42,513 nt of DNA from Saprospiraceae bacterium (GTDB lineage Bacteria > Bacteroidota > Bacteroidia > Chitinophagales > Saprospiraceae), in NCBI GenBank assembly GCA_020629845.1, contig JAHDCQ010000006.1, positions 2,606 through 45,118 on the forward strand, written 5' to 3'. Both the position numbers and the translations under genes were made by a program. The notes under the pieces were generated by a model that was not told where the DNA came from, did not search any database, and was given only the letters and a program-made list of their open reading frames with translations. This document shows positions 34,241 to 41,965 of this stretch, one piece after another (position 1 is the first letter of the stretch; each line of letters starts with the position of its first letter).

Positions 34241-34248
34241 TATTTTTG
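34241..34248 (+). promoter_or_regulatory. -7 promoter element of a candidate small RNA
   Basis: TATTTTTG matches TAnnTTTG exactly, but the next protein start is about 350 bp away and a terminator-like hairpin intervenes. This implies a short untranslated transcript. No -33 TTG is seen at the usual spacing. Confidence 0.45.
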
Positions 34249-34253
34249 CAGTC

Positions 34254-34456
34254 AAACCACCTCACTTACAATATTTTAGATAAATCATGTAGTATTTTGC
34301 CAAGTGGCATATACGACCATATACAAAACGAAAGACGCTCATGTATTCGTTTTATAAAAAGTAAAGCCAAATTTATTTGGATACAAAAATCAAGTTTTAG
34401 GTACGCATTATAGTGAAGTCACTATCCAACCTATGGAAGTGGCTTCATTTTTTTTT
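34254..34456 (+). ncRNA. Candidate ~200-nt structured RNA upstream of the SCO1 gene
   Basis: Bounded by the -7 box at 34241 and a hairpin with nine Ts ending at 34456. Internally there is a perfect 8-bp hairpin (AAAACGAA / TTCGTTTT around 34326-34354). The 5' end (CCACCTC at about 34257) can pair with GAAGTGG at 34436-34442 at six of seven positions, closing the molecule. Size and closed-rod layout recall 6S RNA, but I cannot confirm that; a leader or attenuator for the downstream SCO1 gene is the alternative. No open frame of note lies within it. Confidence 0.35.
34415..34456 (+). terminator. Intrinsic terminator of the candidate RNA
   Basis: GAAGTCAC pairs with GTGGCTTC (one G-U) around a 16-nt loop, then ATTTTTTTTT. 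This is the clearest hairpin-plus-T-tract in the region and lies upstream of, not after, the nearest protein gene. Confidence 0.65.
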
Positions 34457-34600
34457 CTGCTATGGAAAAAATCCCCCTTATTGCTGGTCTAATACGCAAT
34501 TTAGGCTACTAATTGACGGCTTTTTCTGAATGGCAGCCTTAAAAATGATGCCCCGTCAGTGATGGACAAATTTTTGGATGAAAACGAACAACACTTTGCT

Positions 34601-35284
34601 ATGAATTGGAGGATAAAAATATTCGATGTAGCGATTAGTATTGGTGTCCTATTTTTCCTATTGACTGCTTGTAAAAATACACCAGCAATACAAGAAGAAA
34701 GTATCGAATACCTACCTTATTATTCAGATGCGACCTTCACCCCACATTGGATACACCCCAGAGATACACGCTTGGATAGTTTTCATCGCATTTCTGCTTT
34801 CCAATTGGTCAATCAGGAAGGGGACACCATTACAGAGCAAACCTTCGATGGCAAAATATACGTCACGGATTTTTTCTTTACCATTTGTCCTGGCATCTGC
34901 CCAAAAATGACAGCGAATATGGGCATACTACAAGATGAATTTCTGGAGGATGAGCAGGTATTGTTGCTCTCCCACTCTGTGACTCCTTCGCGCGACTCCG
35001 TACCTGTGCTAAAAGCCTATGCGGAGGAAAAAGGCATACAGGCACATAAATGGCACTTAGTGACAGGGGAACAAGCGGAAATTTATCGCTTGGGTAGAAA
35101 AGACTATTTTGTAGAGGAAGATTTAGGCATAGAACGTGCCTTAGACGAATTTTTACATACCGAAAACTTTGTACTTATTGACCCCCAACGCCATATTCGA
35201 GGCATTTATAATGGACTGAATAAGACTTCCATCAATCAGCTCATTGCCGATATTAAAAACTTGCAACAAGAGTATCAATTGTGA
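34601..35284 (+). CDS. SCO1/SenC family copper-binding lipoprotein
   Basis: A 227-aa protein. The lipoprotein signal (MNWRIKIFDVAISIGVLFFLLTAC) has a lipobox LTAC. The thioredoxin-fold domain carries the SCO signature: copper-ligand cysteines in the CxxxC motif TICPGICPKM and the distal histidine in FLHTENFVLIDPQ. SCO proteins deliver copper to the CuA centre of cytochrome c oxidase, and may also act as thiol redox factors. It should be anchored in the membrane and face the periplasm. I start at the ATG at 34601 because it gives a proper signal peptide; the frame extends to a GTG at 34559 with 14 polar residues that would spoil it. Oxidase genes are not in the window. The next gene is convergent. 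Confidence 0.93.
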   Translation: MNWRIKIFDVAISIGVLFFLLTACKNTPAIQEESIEYLPYYSDATFTPHWIHPRDTRLDSFHRISAFQLVNQEGDTITEQTFDGKIYVTDFFFTICPGICPKMTANMGILQDEFLEDEQVLLLSHSVTPSRDSVPVLKAYAEEKGIQAHKWHLVTGEQAEIYRLGRKDYFVEEDLGIERALDEFLHTENFVLIDPQRHIRGIYNGLNKTSINQLIADIKNLQQEYQL

Positions 35285-35326
35285 AACATTGTGACTATGC
35301 TGTAGAATATAGCGCACTTGGCTGGC

Positions 35327-36445
35327 TTACAAACCAGCCTTTACAATCTGTTGCAATGTTCGTTGATATAAATGTAATAAATCACTTTTCGGATTATTGT
35401 CCCTGTTTTTATCTCGCAAAAATAAGCCAGAACTCAGCAAGGAATTACCTGTGAAATTGCGCTGCAACACCACCAAATTATTCGTGCTATCTATACACAA
35501 AAATTGTCCGCCGTAGCCATCAGCCCAGATGGTTTTGGTATCTTTTTCTAGCCACCAAGAATAGGCAAATGCATCATAAGGTTGGTAAAAATTCGCCACT
35601 TCTTCTGAGAATAGGGTCTGTGTATGGATGCTTTCCGTCAACCAGTTTGAAGAGACGACTTGCTTGTTCCCCCATTTGCCCTTATTGTTAATCAGTACGC
35701 CAATTTTAGCAAAATCTCGCGCACTCATATATATCCAATAAACGGGATGATCAGAGTCCGTTTTGCGTGGTACTGGCCACGGGCTATTATAGACTACATT
35801 GGCAGCTCTAAACTCCTGCATACCAAGCGGCTTGGCTAAGTAAGTTTCCATAAATTCGCCGATGGACATCTTCGTTTTTTGCTCCAGAATCACGCCCAGT
35901 ATGTTGAAGTCAAAATTATTGTAGAAGAAAAATTCGCCCGCTTGATATTTCCCCCGCTGCGCTCTCCGGTTTTTCGCCCAATCATGCTCTGCCTCGGCTG
36001 CTAAGAAAATACCTGATTTGCACATCAATAAATCTCGAATAGTGGCAGTTTTTTCTTGTGGTGTCAGGGGTGTTTTACTTTCATCTATGCCTAATTCTGC
36101 AAGTGTTTCATCCAATCGCAACAAACCTTTATCCTGTGCAATACCGAAGAGTAGACTCAAAATACTCTTTCGAGCCGAGTGACAATTGATGAGCTTTTTA
36201 GTGTCACCTTCTTCAAAAATAATATTGCCTTCATGTAGTATCATCGCGCTTTGCATCCTACTGGCTGTATCTCTGACAAACCCTCTAAGTTCGTCCTGAA
36301 AATTGGGCGGTAATACATCCGATTTTTTCAAACTTTGTCCGTAGGAGGTTTCGATATATCGAACTCTTGGCACTATTGAATAAATAGCAAAGAGTAGTAT
36401 TAAAAGTAAAGCTATTGCTAATCCTGTTCGTAGTATTCTTTTCAT
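35327..36445 (-). CDS. Membrane-anchored serine hydrolase of the beta-lactamase/class C family
   Basis: A 372-aa protein with one N-terminal membrane helix (LAIALLLILLFAIYSIV) and then a beta-lactamase-fold domain. The SxxK catalytic motif is SARK at residues 90-93 (Ser90, Lys93). The YxN motif is YNN at 175-177 (FFFYNNFDFNILGVILEQ). The segment YSWWLEKDTKTIWADGYGGQFLCID near the C-terminus corresponds to the HxG/GxG region, here GYGGQ without the His. Such proteins are esterases or peptidases acting on the periplasmic side, and true beta-lactamase activity is unlikely. It lies 96 bp downstream of the S41 peptidase gene on the same strand; a 12-T run lies between them. Confidence 0.88.
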   Translation of the reverse strand: MKRILRTGLAIALLLILLFAIYSIVPRVRYIETSYGQSLKKSDVLPPNFQDELRGFVRDTASRMQSAMILHEGNIIFEEGDTKKLINCHSARKSILSLLFGIAQDKGLLRLDETLAELGIDESKTPLTPQEKTATIRDLLMCKSGIFLAAEAEHDWAKNRRAQRGKYQAGEFFFYNNFDFNILGVILEQKTKMSIGEFMETYLAKPLGMQEFRAANVVYNSPWPVPRKTDSDHPVYWIYMSARDFAKIGVLINNKGKWGNKQVVSSNWLTESIHTQTLFSEEVANFYQPYDAFAYSWWLEKDTKTIWADGYGGQFLCIDSTNNLVVLQRNFTGNSLLSSGLFLRDKNRDNNPKSDLLHLYQRTLQQIVKAGL

Positions 36446-36507
36446 GGTCGTTTTTTCTTCTTTTTCAATATAAGATTTCGTAGTATTTGGAGCTTTGCAG
36501 CAGTCGA

Positions 36508-36519
36508 TTTTTTTTTTTT
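36508..36519. repeat. 12-bp homopolymeric T tract upstream of the serine hydrolase gene
   Basis: Twelve consecutive T (A on the coding strand) lie 63 bp upstream of the serine hydrolase ATG. Slippage there could change promoter spacing. There is no direct evidence of variation. Confidence 0.6.
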
Positions 36520-36541
36520 GAAAAGACTCGACCGCTACAAG

Positions 36542-38068
36542 CTATCTCTCCTTTGTGCAAGAGGAAGTAATCAGGCGTTTCAACTGCTCCAATTGATAGT
36601 CTTCCTGCCAAAGTACTTGCGCTAAATTGCGCTTAATTTCAATATCAGGCATAGTGCCATAGCCATCCAATATGCGCCCATCTTTTTGGAAGGATACCAT
36701 CGTACTGAGTTTGAGCAAGAGCTTGGATTTCGGCAATTCTACGTAGCGACTATTACCACTCGAGCCATCGGTTTGCACGCCTACGAGCTGCACATTCGGT
36801 AAGTCTTTAAAGGTAGCAACTAGTATAGATGCGGCACTAAAGCAACGCTCATTCATCAAGATATAAACAGGCTTATCGTAATGATATACGCCTTCTAATT
36901 TGGATAATTTTTCGCCATTAAACACACAAAAATAGGGTTCGCTAAATTTATCGCTTGGCAAATTATACATAGGTTGAAACCCCTTCATAAGTGCCTTTAC
37001 GCTGGCTTGCTCGCGCGTATCCAAGTCGGACAAGGCGTATAGAAAACGATGATTTAAGCTTACTTTGTAATCTTCATCAAGGGGCAATTTAGTTCTTTGT
37101 TGGGCTATATTTACCACATGAATTGCCTCAGGATGCACGAGGTATTTTGCCAACTCAAATATTAAATGTCGCGTACCGCCCCCGTTATTCCGAATATCTA
37201 TAATCAGGGCTTTACTTGATATTGCAGCTTGCATAAAATCCCGAAATGCTTCGTAAAAAACGGGTGCATCTTTAGGCTTCACCATATCAGACCATCGTGC
37301 ATAGGCGACGTTATTTTCATCTATCTGGAAAAATTTTTCGCATAATGCTGCGTCGTTGAGTTCCTCTTTTTCCTGTCCAAAATAAGCCTGAAAACGTTCA
37401 TCCCAAGTGCGGTATTTGCGACGCTCTCGTTCTAGAGGAAGGCGTACAATAGTATCTGATGTATGATTGGTGAACGTGAATTCAAATATAGCAGGCAGTG
37501 GCAATTGCAATGTGGCATAGTTTTTCTCCATGTACTTTAGTCGCTTTACTGCATAAGCATGATAGGCTTCGCTTGGTGCTTGGCTATCTTCGGGCAAAAT
37601 AGCTTTCAAAAATGCCTGAACAGGTGTTCCATTTATTGCTTTTAGATAAGGGAAATTAGGATGTAATAATTCATATTTTCGCTCTTCGCGTACATAATGC
37701 ACACCCACTACTTGCCCATCTAAAGGCGCGACTACAAAGGGCAAAAATAAGCTATTGGGGAGCTTAAAGCCCTTCACATAAGCATGGCGGTCACCGATTT
37801 TGCCTATTGTTTCTCGTAGAAATAGCCCAAAATCATGCTGTGCTACTGTCTCTGTATGAATAGAAGCGAGATATTCCTGAAAAGTCGTTTGATAATCAAA
37901 TCCATTCAGTCCTTGATAGGAAGATTGTGTTTTCAGGGCTTCATCTAAGAAGGCTATATCTTCCGCTATGGCTGATTTTGTAAGTTGCATAGGTATTTCA
38001 TCTTGAGCGTGAATAGCCTGTGTCCCCATCATAGTGAGCAGGAAGAATAATCCAGTGAAATATTTCAT
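36542..38068 (-). CDS. Secreted S41-family peptidase
   Basis: A 508-aa protein with a signal peptide (MKYFTGLFFLLTMMGTQAIHAQ). The C-terminal half carries the S41/tail-specific-protease catalytic core: strand ALIIDIRNNGGGTRHLIFELA, then the nucleophile region NERCFSAASILVATFKDLPNV and GVQTDGSSGNSRYVELP. The N-terminal half is a helical and beta cap domain (FLKAILPEDSQAPSEAYHAY) where a PDZ domain would sit in CtpA relatives. I do not see a clear PDZ. It is probably periplasmic or surface-bound and cleaves C-terminal peptides. The start at 38068 is preferred because it opens the signal peptide and leaves 44 bp after the NTF2-like gene; the frame could extend to 38158, overlapping that gene. 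Confidence 0.88.
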   Translation of the reverse strand: MKYFTGLFFLLTMMGTQAIHAQDEIPMQLTKSAIAEDIAFLDEALKTQSSYQGLNGFDYQTTFQEYLASIHTETVAQHDFGLFLRETIGKIGDRHAYVKGFKLPNSLFLPFVVAPLDGQVVGVHYVREERKYELLHPNFPYLKAINGTPVQAFLKAILPEDSQAPSEAYHAYAVKRLKYMEKNYATLQLPLPAIFEFTFTNHTSDTIVRLPLERERRKYRTWDERFQAYFGQEKEELNDAALCEKFFQIDENNVAYARWSDMVKPKDAPVFYEAFRDFMQAAISSKALIIDIRNNGGGTRHLIFELAKYLVHPEAIHVVNIAQQRTKLPLDEDYKVSLNHRFLYALSDLDTREQASVKALMKGFQPMYNLPSDKFSEPYFCVFNGEKLSKLEGVYHYDKPVYILMNERCFSAASILVATFKDLPNVQLVGVQTDGSSGNSRYVELPKSKLLLKLSTMVSFQKDGRILDGYGTMPDIEIKRNLAQVLWQEDYQLEQLKRLITSSCTKER

Positions 38069-38112
38069 ACTTATTATGTTTGTTTCTATGACCATTTTGG
38101 TAATGGTCAAAT

Positions 38113-38604
38113 CTATGGTGATTGATGGTCGTAGCTCAATACATGCTGCAATCGCCATTTATCCTCTTGAAGCAGCCAAGTGTGTGTAAATTTGGCAGTA
38201 CTGGTATGTCGTAATGCTTGCCCTTTTGTCCGAATATAAAATTGGTGTTCACCTTGTTGAATGGCTCCATATAATTCCCCATTTTGATACAATGGAAACA
38301 CCTGTACGCTGCCTTCTACGAGCTTGCGAATAGGTTTATTATCTGTATCTGCACAAATGTATTTTTTGACATTTTCTAAAAACTGCGCTTTATTTTGGAT
38401 GCCCGCTTGGTCGTGGTAGAAATCTAGTTCATCGCTGACTATTTCCTCAGTTATAGCCAATTCGCATTGATTAAATCCTAAGTCAAAAATTAGGCTATCC
38501 ATTGTTTTTAATTCCAGAAATAAATCTGATGTCGGTGACACTTGTGCCAATAGAGGCACAGTCAATAGGAGTGAAAGTCCTATTAGTAGAAGTTGTTTTT
38601 TCAT
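38113..38604 (-). CDS. Secreted NTF2-like (DUF4440) protein
   Basis: A 163-aa protein. A signal peptide (MKKQLLLIGLSLLLTVPLLAQ) is followed by a SnoaL/NTF2-like domain. It has an N-terminal helix with FNQCELAITEEIVSDELDFYHDQAGIQNKAQFLENV, a set of strands (VEGSVQVFPLYQNGELYGAIQQGEHQFYI), and a final strand pair WLLQEDKWRLQHVLSYDHQ. The pattern matches DUF4440, cone-shaped domains that bind small ligands; catalysis is not implied. It is exported. It is the first gene of a probable three-gene minus-strand unit with the S41 peptidase and the serine hydrolase, all exported or membrane-anchored. Confidence 0.85.
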   Translation of the reverse strand: MKKQLLLIGLSLLLTVPLLAQVSPTSDLFLELKTMDSLIFDLGFNQCELAITEEIVSDELDFYHDQAGIQNKAQFLENVKKYICADTDNKPIRKLVEGSVQVFPLYQNGELYGAIQQGEHQFYIRTKGQALRHTSTAKFTHTWLLQEDKWRLQHVLSYDHQSP

Positions 38605-38626
38605 TATGCTAAAATTGAAATAGACG

Positions 38627-38757
38627 TATTAGGTATCAAGTACAAAGTATTAGGTAATTTGTTTTTGAAGCATTCCTTTCCAACAAAAAATCTGTTTAAA
38701 GAAGCTCGTATTCATGACAAACTACTTAATACCTTGTACTTGATACTTAATACCTAA
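38627..38757. repeat. TACCTAATAC-family inverted repeat with ~33-bp arms
   Basis: Left arm 38627-38661 (TATTAGGTATCAAGTACAAA...) pairs with the right arm near 38718-38757 (...CTTGTACTTGATACTTAATACC). Pairing covers about 30 positions with a few mismatches. It lies between the NTF2-like gene start and the pspC-like gene stop. Confidence 0.6.
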
Positions 38758-38768
38758 AAAGGTATAAA

Positions 38769-38803
38769 CAGAAATGACATATTTTGAAAATATGCCATTT
38801 CTG
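38769..38803 (-). terminator. Terminator of the padR-pspC operon
   Basis: A 16-bp near-perfect stem CAGAAATGACATATTTT / AAATATGCCATTTCTG, followed on the minus strand by TTTATACCTTTTT. It starts 8 bp after the PspC-domain gene stop codon. Confidence 0.65.
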
Positions 38804-38810
38804 ATTTTGA

Positions 38811-41003
38811 TTATAAGGTATCCCGCACGATGACTGCAGGCTCTAAATGATAGCGTACTTTGGCATTGGGTTCTAATGCTTGATAAAGCGTATCATGCAC
38901 CGACATAATAAAGCGACTACGCTCTGTGCCTTTTATATTAGCGTTATCGACATTGTAGCGTTCTACATCCAATTCGCTTCTTTTTAAGTTCGCTTTTAGA
39001 TATTTGCCTTCCCCTCGAATTTCGACTTCACTACCGTCCGTTTGGCGAAGCGTCAGAGAATCTATGCTCATAAAAGCACTCAAGCCATGCTCGCCCTCGT
39101 GGTCAATCGTCATTTTGGATTGCTGAAAGCCTTTGAGTTCCACACCACGCGTATTTTTAGCTAATAGATAATCTAACTGTGGCATTTTGATGCGAAGCGT
39201 AGGCATTTCTTCAGAAGAGCGCGCATTGGAAGTGACATAGAGTGTATTGTTCAATTCTTGAAATTCGAGCTTATCTTGATACCTACTGCGGCGTGTTTCC
39301 ACATCTACTACAATATCTGATTCGCTATATTCAATTTCAGCTTTCATGCGACCATCCAGTTGTAAATCGGTATAGCCAACATAGTTGTAGGTCTGCACCT
39401 TGCCACGTTCTGCTGCCGTTTCAGGGCGAGCAAGTCCTTTCGCCGTCATTGTCCATACATGCTGGTCTCTATCCCACCAATGATTTTCCCAATTTTCGCG
39501 CTCAAAGCGGTCGATGGAACGGTCAATGCTTTCATCGAATACCACGTGTTTGCCTTCAGGAATACGAAGCGTTAAACGTACATTTTGAGCCCGATATTTC
39601 TTTCCTTTTGGCACTCGAATAGCCGTTGGAATCGTCCACGTATTGCCATTTTTTTCTATCCGAAAATCCACATCACTAATTAAGTCACGCGCTTCTGCGC
39701 GATTGCGCCCGCGTGAATAGTAATGTTCAAAACTATGGAAGCGGCTATCATCACTTTTCAATAAATCAATGCGTACGCTTTGTACAAGTAGTTGGTCATC
39801 CAATGGCACTAGTTTATGGTTGCCAATGTTGCCAAATATGAACTCATCTACATTCAGATTATCCGACGATTTCAAATAAAGCGTATCCGAAGCTATAGAG
39901 AAAGAATTGTCTAAGCCATCTACATCTATACCCGCATTAAATTCGCGGGCAGTATACGCGCCAATTCCCAACAGACTAAATATGTTCAGCATCCAAAACG
40001 CGCCTAAGCCTGCGCGCCAGTAGTTATTCATGCGAAACTTTGTCCAGCCGCGCATGGCTAAGAAAAAAAGGGCGAGTAAGGGAATGCCAATGACTAAGAA
40101 TAAATTGGTGTAACCTAAACCTACTAGCCAGGGCGCATGCGGCAAAATGTAACTTGCAATGGGCATACTCATAAAAAAGCTAACCGCTCCTGTCGCCCAA
40201 GTAACGATGAGCGCGATAGCTAAGGCAAAGCTTACAATGATGAGTAAGGGCTTCCATAGAAAACCTATGGCTTTGAGCAAAGACCGCAAGACCTGTGCAA
40301 GCAACGAAAAAATATTATTGAAAAAGCCTCTTATACCCGCCCCTGCGCCGTCAAGGTTTTTTTTTTGCGAATTGAAGCCTTTACTAATCGTTTCGCCTGC
40401 TTCCGAAAAACGTTGTGGGATTTGCTCAATTTCCTCTTCTATAATTTTGCCAATGTTGGAGACATTGACCGTTTCACCACGCATTGCTAGGCGGTCGCTT
40501 GCAGTAGCTGCTTCTGGCACTACTACCCAAAGAATGATATATACTAACACTAAGAAACCAAAAGAAGTAACCGTTAATATCAATAGAATCAGTCGAACCC
40601 AAAGCGGGTCTTTGATGCCAAAGTAAGCCGTAAGTCCAGCGCACACACCGCCGAGTACCTTATCGTCCGGATTACGGAACAATCGCTTTCCTGTTTTAAT
40701 GCCTTTTTGCGGGCGGGTGTGCGTCTGGAAATCTTCTATGGATTCTGCCCCAAATTCTTCGGGCGTACCCATGATGCCCACGGCTGCTTGGACATCTTTT
40801 TGCGTAACAATCGGGCGACTTCCGAGCTGCTCTTGGAACAACTCTGCTAATCGCGCTTCTATATCTCCGGTGATTTCGTCGTAGCCTTCCGAGGCTTCGA
40901 AGTGTGTATGAATGCTGCCTAGATATGCACTTAAGTACTCGTAGGCATCGGTGTCCATCTGAAAAGGGTATCCCCCTAAGTTTATGTTTACAATCTTATT
41001 CAT
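38811..41003 (-). CDS. PspC-domain multi-pass membrane protein with adhesin-like C-terminal domain
   Basis: A 730-aa protein. Residues 1-100 form a cytosolic module (INLGGYPFQMDTDAYEYLSAYL, EITGDIEARLAELFQEQLG). A PspC domain follows at about 110-170 (RLFRNPDDKVLGGVCAGLTAYFGIKDPLWVRLILLIL). Several more membrane helices occur (FLWKPLLIIVSFALAIALIV, LGYTNLFLVIGIPLLALFFLA, AFWMLNIFSLLGIGAY). The C-terminal 350 residues are soluble and beta-rich (VDFRIEKNGNTWTI, ADLQLDGRMKAEIEYSESDIVVDVETRR), like the bactofilin/DUF2807-type auto-transporter-like domains seen in similar Bacteroidota proteins. The family is linked to envelope stress. It is the second gene of an operon with a PadR regulator, overlapping it by 8 bp, so the regulator probably controls it. 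Confidence 0.88.
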   Translation of the reverse strand: MNKIVNINLGGYPFQMDTDAYEYLSAYLGSIHTHFEASEGYDEITGDIEARLAELFQEQLGSRPIVTQKDVQAAVGIMGTPEEFGAESIEDFQTHTRPQKGIKTGKRLFRNPDDKVLGGVCAGLTAYFGIKDPLWVRLILLILTVTSFGFLVLVYIILWVVVPEAATASDRLAMRGETVNVSNIGKIIEEEIEQIPQRFSEAGETISKGFNSQKKNLDGAGAGIRGFFNNIFSLLAQVLRSLLKAIGFLWKPLLIIVSFALAIALIVTWATGAVSFFMSMPIASYILPHAPWLVGLGYTNLFLVIGIPLLALFFLAMRGWTKFRMNNYWRAGLGAFWMLNIFSLLGIGAYTAREFNAGIDVDGLDNSFSIASDTLYLKSSDNLNVDEFIFGNIGNHKLVPLDDQLLVQSVRIDLLKSDDSRFHSFEHYYSRGRNRAEARDLISDVDFRIEKNGNTWTIPTAIRVPKGKKYRAQNVRLTLRIPEGKHVVFDESIDRSIDRFERENWENHWWDRDQHVWTMTAKGLARPETAAERGKVQTYNYVGYTDLQLDGRMKAEIEYSESDIVVDVETRRSRYQDKLEFQELNNTLYVTSNARSSEEMPTLRIKMPQLDYLLAKNTRGVELKGFQQSKMTIDHEGEHGLSAFMSIDSLTLRQTDGSEVEIRGEGKYLKANLKRSELDVERYNVDNANIKGTERSRFIMSVHDTLYQALEPNAKVRYHLEPAVIVRDTL

Positions 41004-41337
41004 TGGTGATAACGTTTTGTGTTGTCTGATTAACTGCGTTCACAAGCTGATTCCATGTATCGAGTAATCCGTGCATAAACTCCTCGCCTTGTTCGGTGAG
41101 GGTGTAATATTTTCGTGCAGGACCTTTGGAGGATTCCTTCAGGCGGTACTTCAGTAAGCCCGCATTTTTGAGTCGAGTGAGCAAGGGATACAGCGTGCCT
41201 TCCACTACTATGAGTTCAGACTCTTTTAGTCGCTTAATAATATCGGATGGGTAGGCTTCTTGCTCCGCGATGATGGAAAGGACGCACAACTCTAGCACTC
41301 CCTTTCGCATCTGCGCTTTTGTATTTTCTATTTTCAT
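40996..41337 (-). CDS. PadR family transcriptional regulator
   Basis: A 113-aa winged-helix protein typical of short PadR-s2 regulators: KAQMRKGVLELCVLSIIAEQEAYPSDIIKRLKESELIVVEGTLYPLLTRLKNAGLLKYRL, then a wing with GPARKYYTLTEQGEEF and a C-terminal dimerisation helix. PadR proteins are usually repressors that respond to small molecules or envelope-active compounds. The start at 41337 (MKIENTKAQMRKG) is the family start; the frame extends seven codons further. It overlaps the PspC-domain gene by 8 bp and precedes it, the common padR-pspC arrangement of Bacteroidota. A perfect inverted repeat 44 bp upstream may be its own operator. Confidence 0.94.
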   Translation of the reverse strand: MKIENTKAQMRKGVLELCVLSIIAEQEAYPSDIIKRLKESELIVVEGTLYPLLTRLKNAGLLKYRLKESSKGPARKYYTLTEQGEEFMHGLLDTWNQLVNAVNQTTQNVITNE

Positions 41338-41380
41338 AGTACTGATGGATAAGTACAACTAATGCCCTTTCTTCTTCAGG

Positions 41381-41406
41381 ATGGTGATTTCATAAGTTAT
41401 CACCAT
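41381..41406 (-). promoter_or_regulatory. Candidate PadR operator
   Basis: A perfect 8-bp inverted repeat ATGGTGAT-N10-ATCACCAT. Its size and spacing resemble PadR-type dyads (ATGT-N8-ACAT class), and it lies between the regulator ATG and a TGTTTTTG box that could be its -7 element. Autoregulation is inferred from position. Confidence 0.4.
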
Positions 41407-41722
41407 ATCAAAAACATCGGTTTGCATTGTACATTTCAATTAGGTTCTTTGGAAATTGAGTTGCTAAAACAGCCCAATTCTCAAAGAACAATAAATTATC
41501 GAGTGATTTCAATTTGTCTTAATGACATCACAAAGCTATGTAAAAATATAATACTATGCAATACATAGAACTATATTAAAACAAGTTCCTTGTGTTTACA
41601 AAGTATTATCTGACTTCATAAAATACTGAAAAAGAGCCAATTGATGTTTTTAAGATTTTTTTTATTTTTAAAAAAAAAATATTGAAGTAATGTCGGGTAA
41701 GCATTTTTCACTAATTTTATAG
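41407..41722. other. 316-bp AT-rich gap with no recognised gene
   Basis: Mostly A/T with a run of nine A at 41671-41679. Short open frames here lack coding character. No promoter box is found for the recombinase that follows. Confidence 0.4.
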
Positions 41723-41733
41723 AACTAAAAAAT

Positions 41734-41948
41734 CTACCGTATGCACACAACTGACAAATCAATCCCGAAGGGATGAAATTATTATAGAAAACACATTCAT
41801 TTGCTATTTTTAGCCCTGAAAGGGTGACATCATTGGAACAAAATAATGCCATCCCTTCGGGATTAAATCCTTTTTCGAATGGATATGCTATAATCATATC
41901 GTCCCGCTGGGACTTTTTAGGTAATTGCCAGATGTGTGCATACGGTAG
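41734..41948. mobile_element. 215-bp MITE-like element with 11-bp target duplication
   Basis: The ends carry inverted repeats CTACCGTATGCACACAACTG and complement with 19 of 20 matches (first 15 perfect). Exact direct repeats AACTAAAAAAT flank it at 41723-41733 and 41949-41959, reading as a target-site duplication. The interior is built from REP-like palindromes: ATCCCGAAGGGAT, CCCTGAAAGGG, ATCCCTTCGGGAT and GTCCCGCTGGGAC. The first and third are inverted copies extended by AAT. It has no coding capacity. It lies 17 bp upstream of the recombinase ATG. Confidence 0.75.
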
Positions 41949-41965
41949 AACTAAAAAATAGCGTG

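Noticed and set aside
38069-38158. Extended N-terminus of the S41 peptidase
   Set aside because: It would overlap the NTF2-like gene by 46 bp and bury the signal peptide behind 30 residues.
36542-38158. Toxin/immunity or defence function for the 35327-38604 genes
   Set aside because: The three products are ordinary exported hydrolase, peptidase and NTF2-like proteins without any toxin or defence domain.
40159-40626. 155-codon open frame opposite the PspC-domain gene
   Set aside because: Antisense to well-supported membrane helices; no independent evidence.
41734-41948. CRISPR array or attC-like site upstream of the recombinase
   Set aside because: There are no regularly spaced direct repeats and no attC R-box core; the structure is inverted repeats with flanking duplication.
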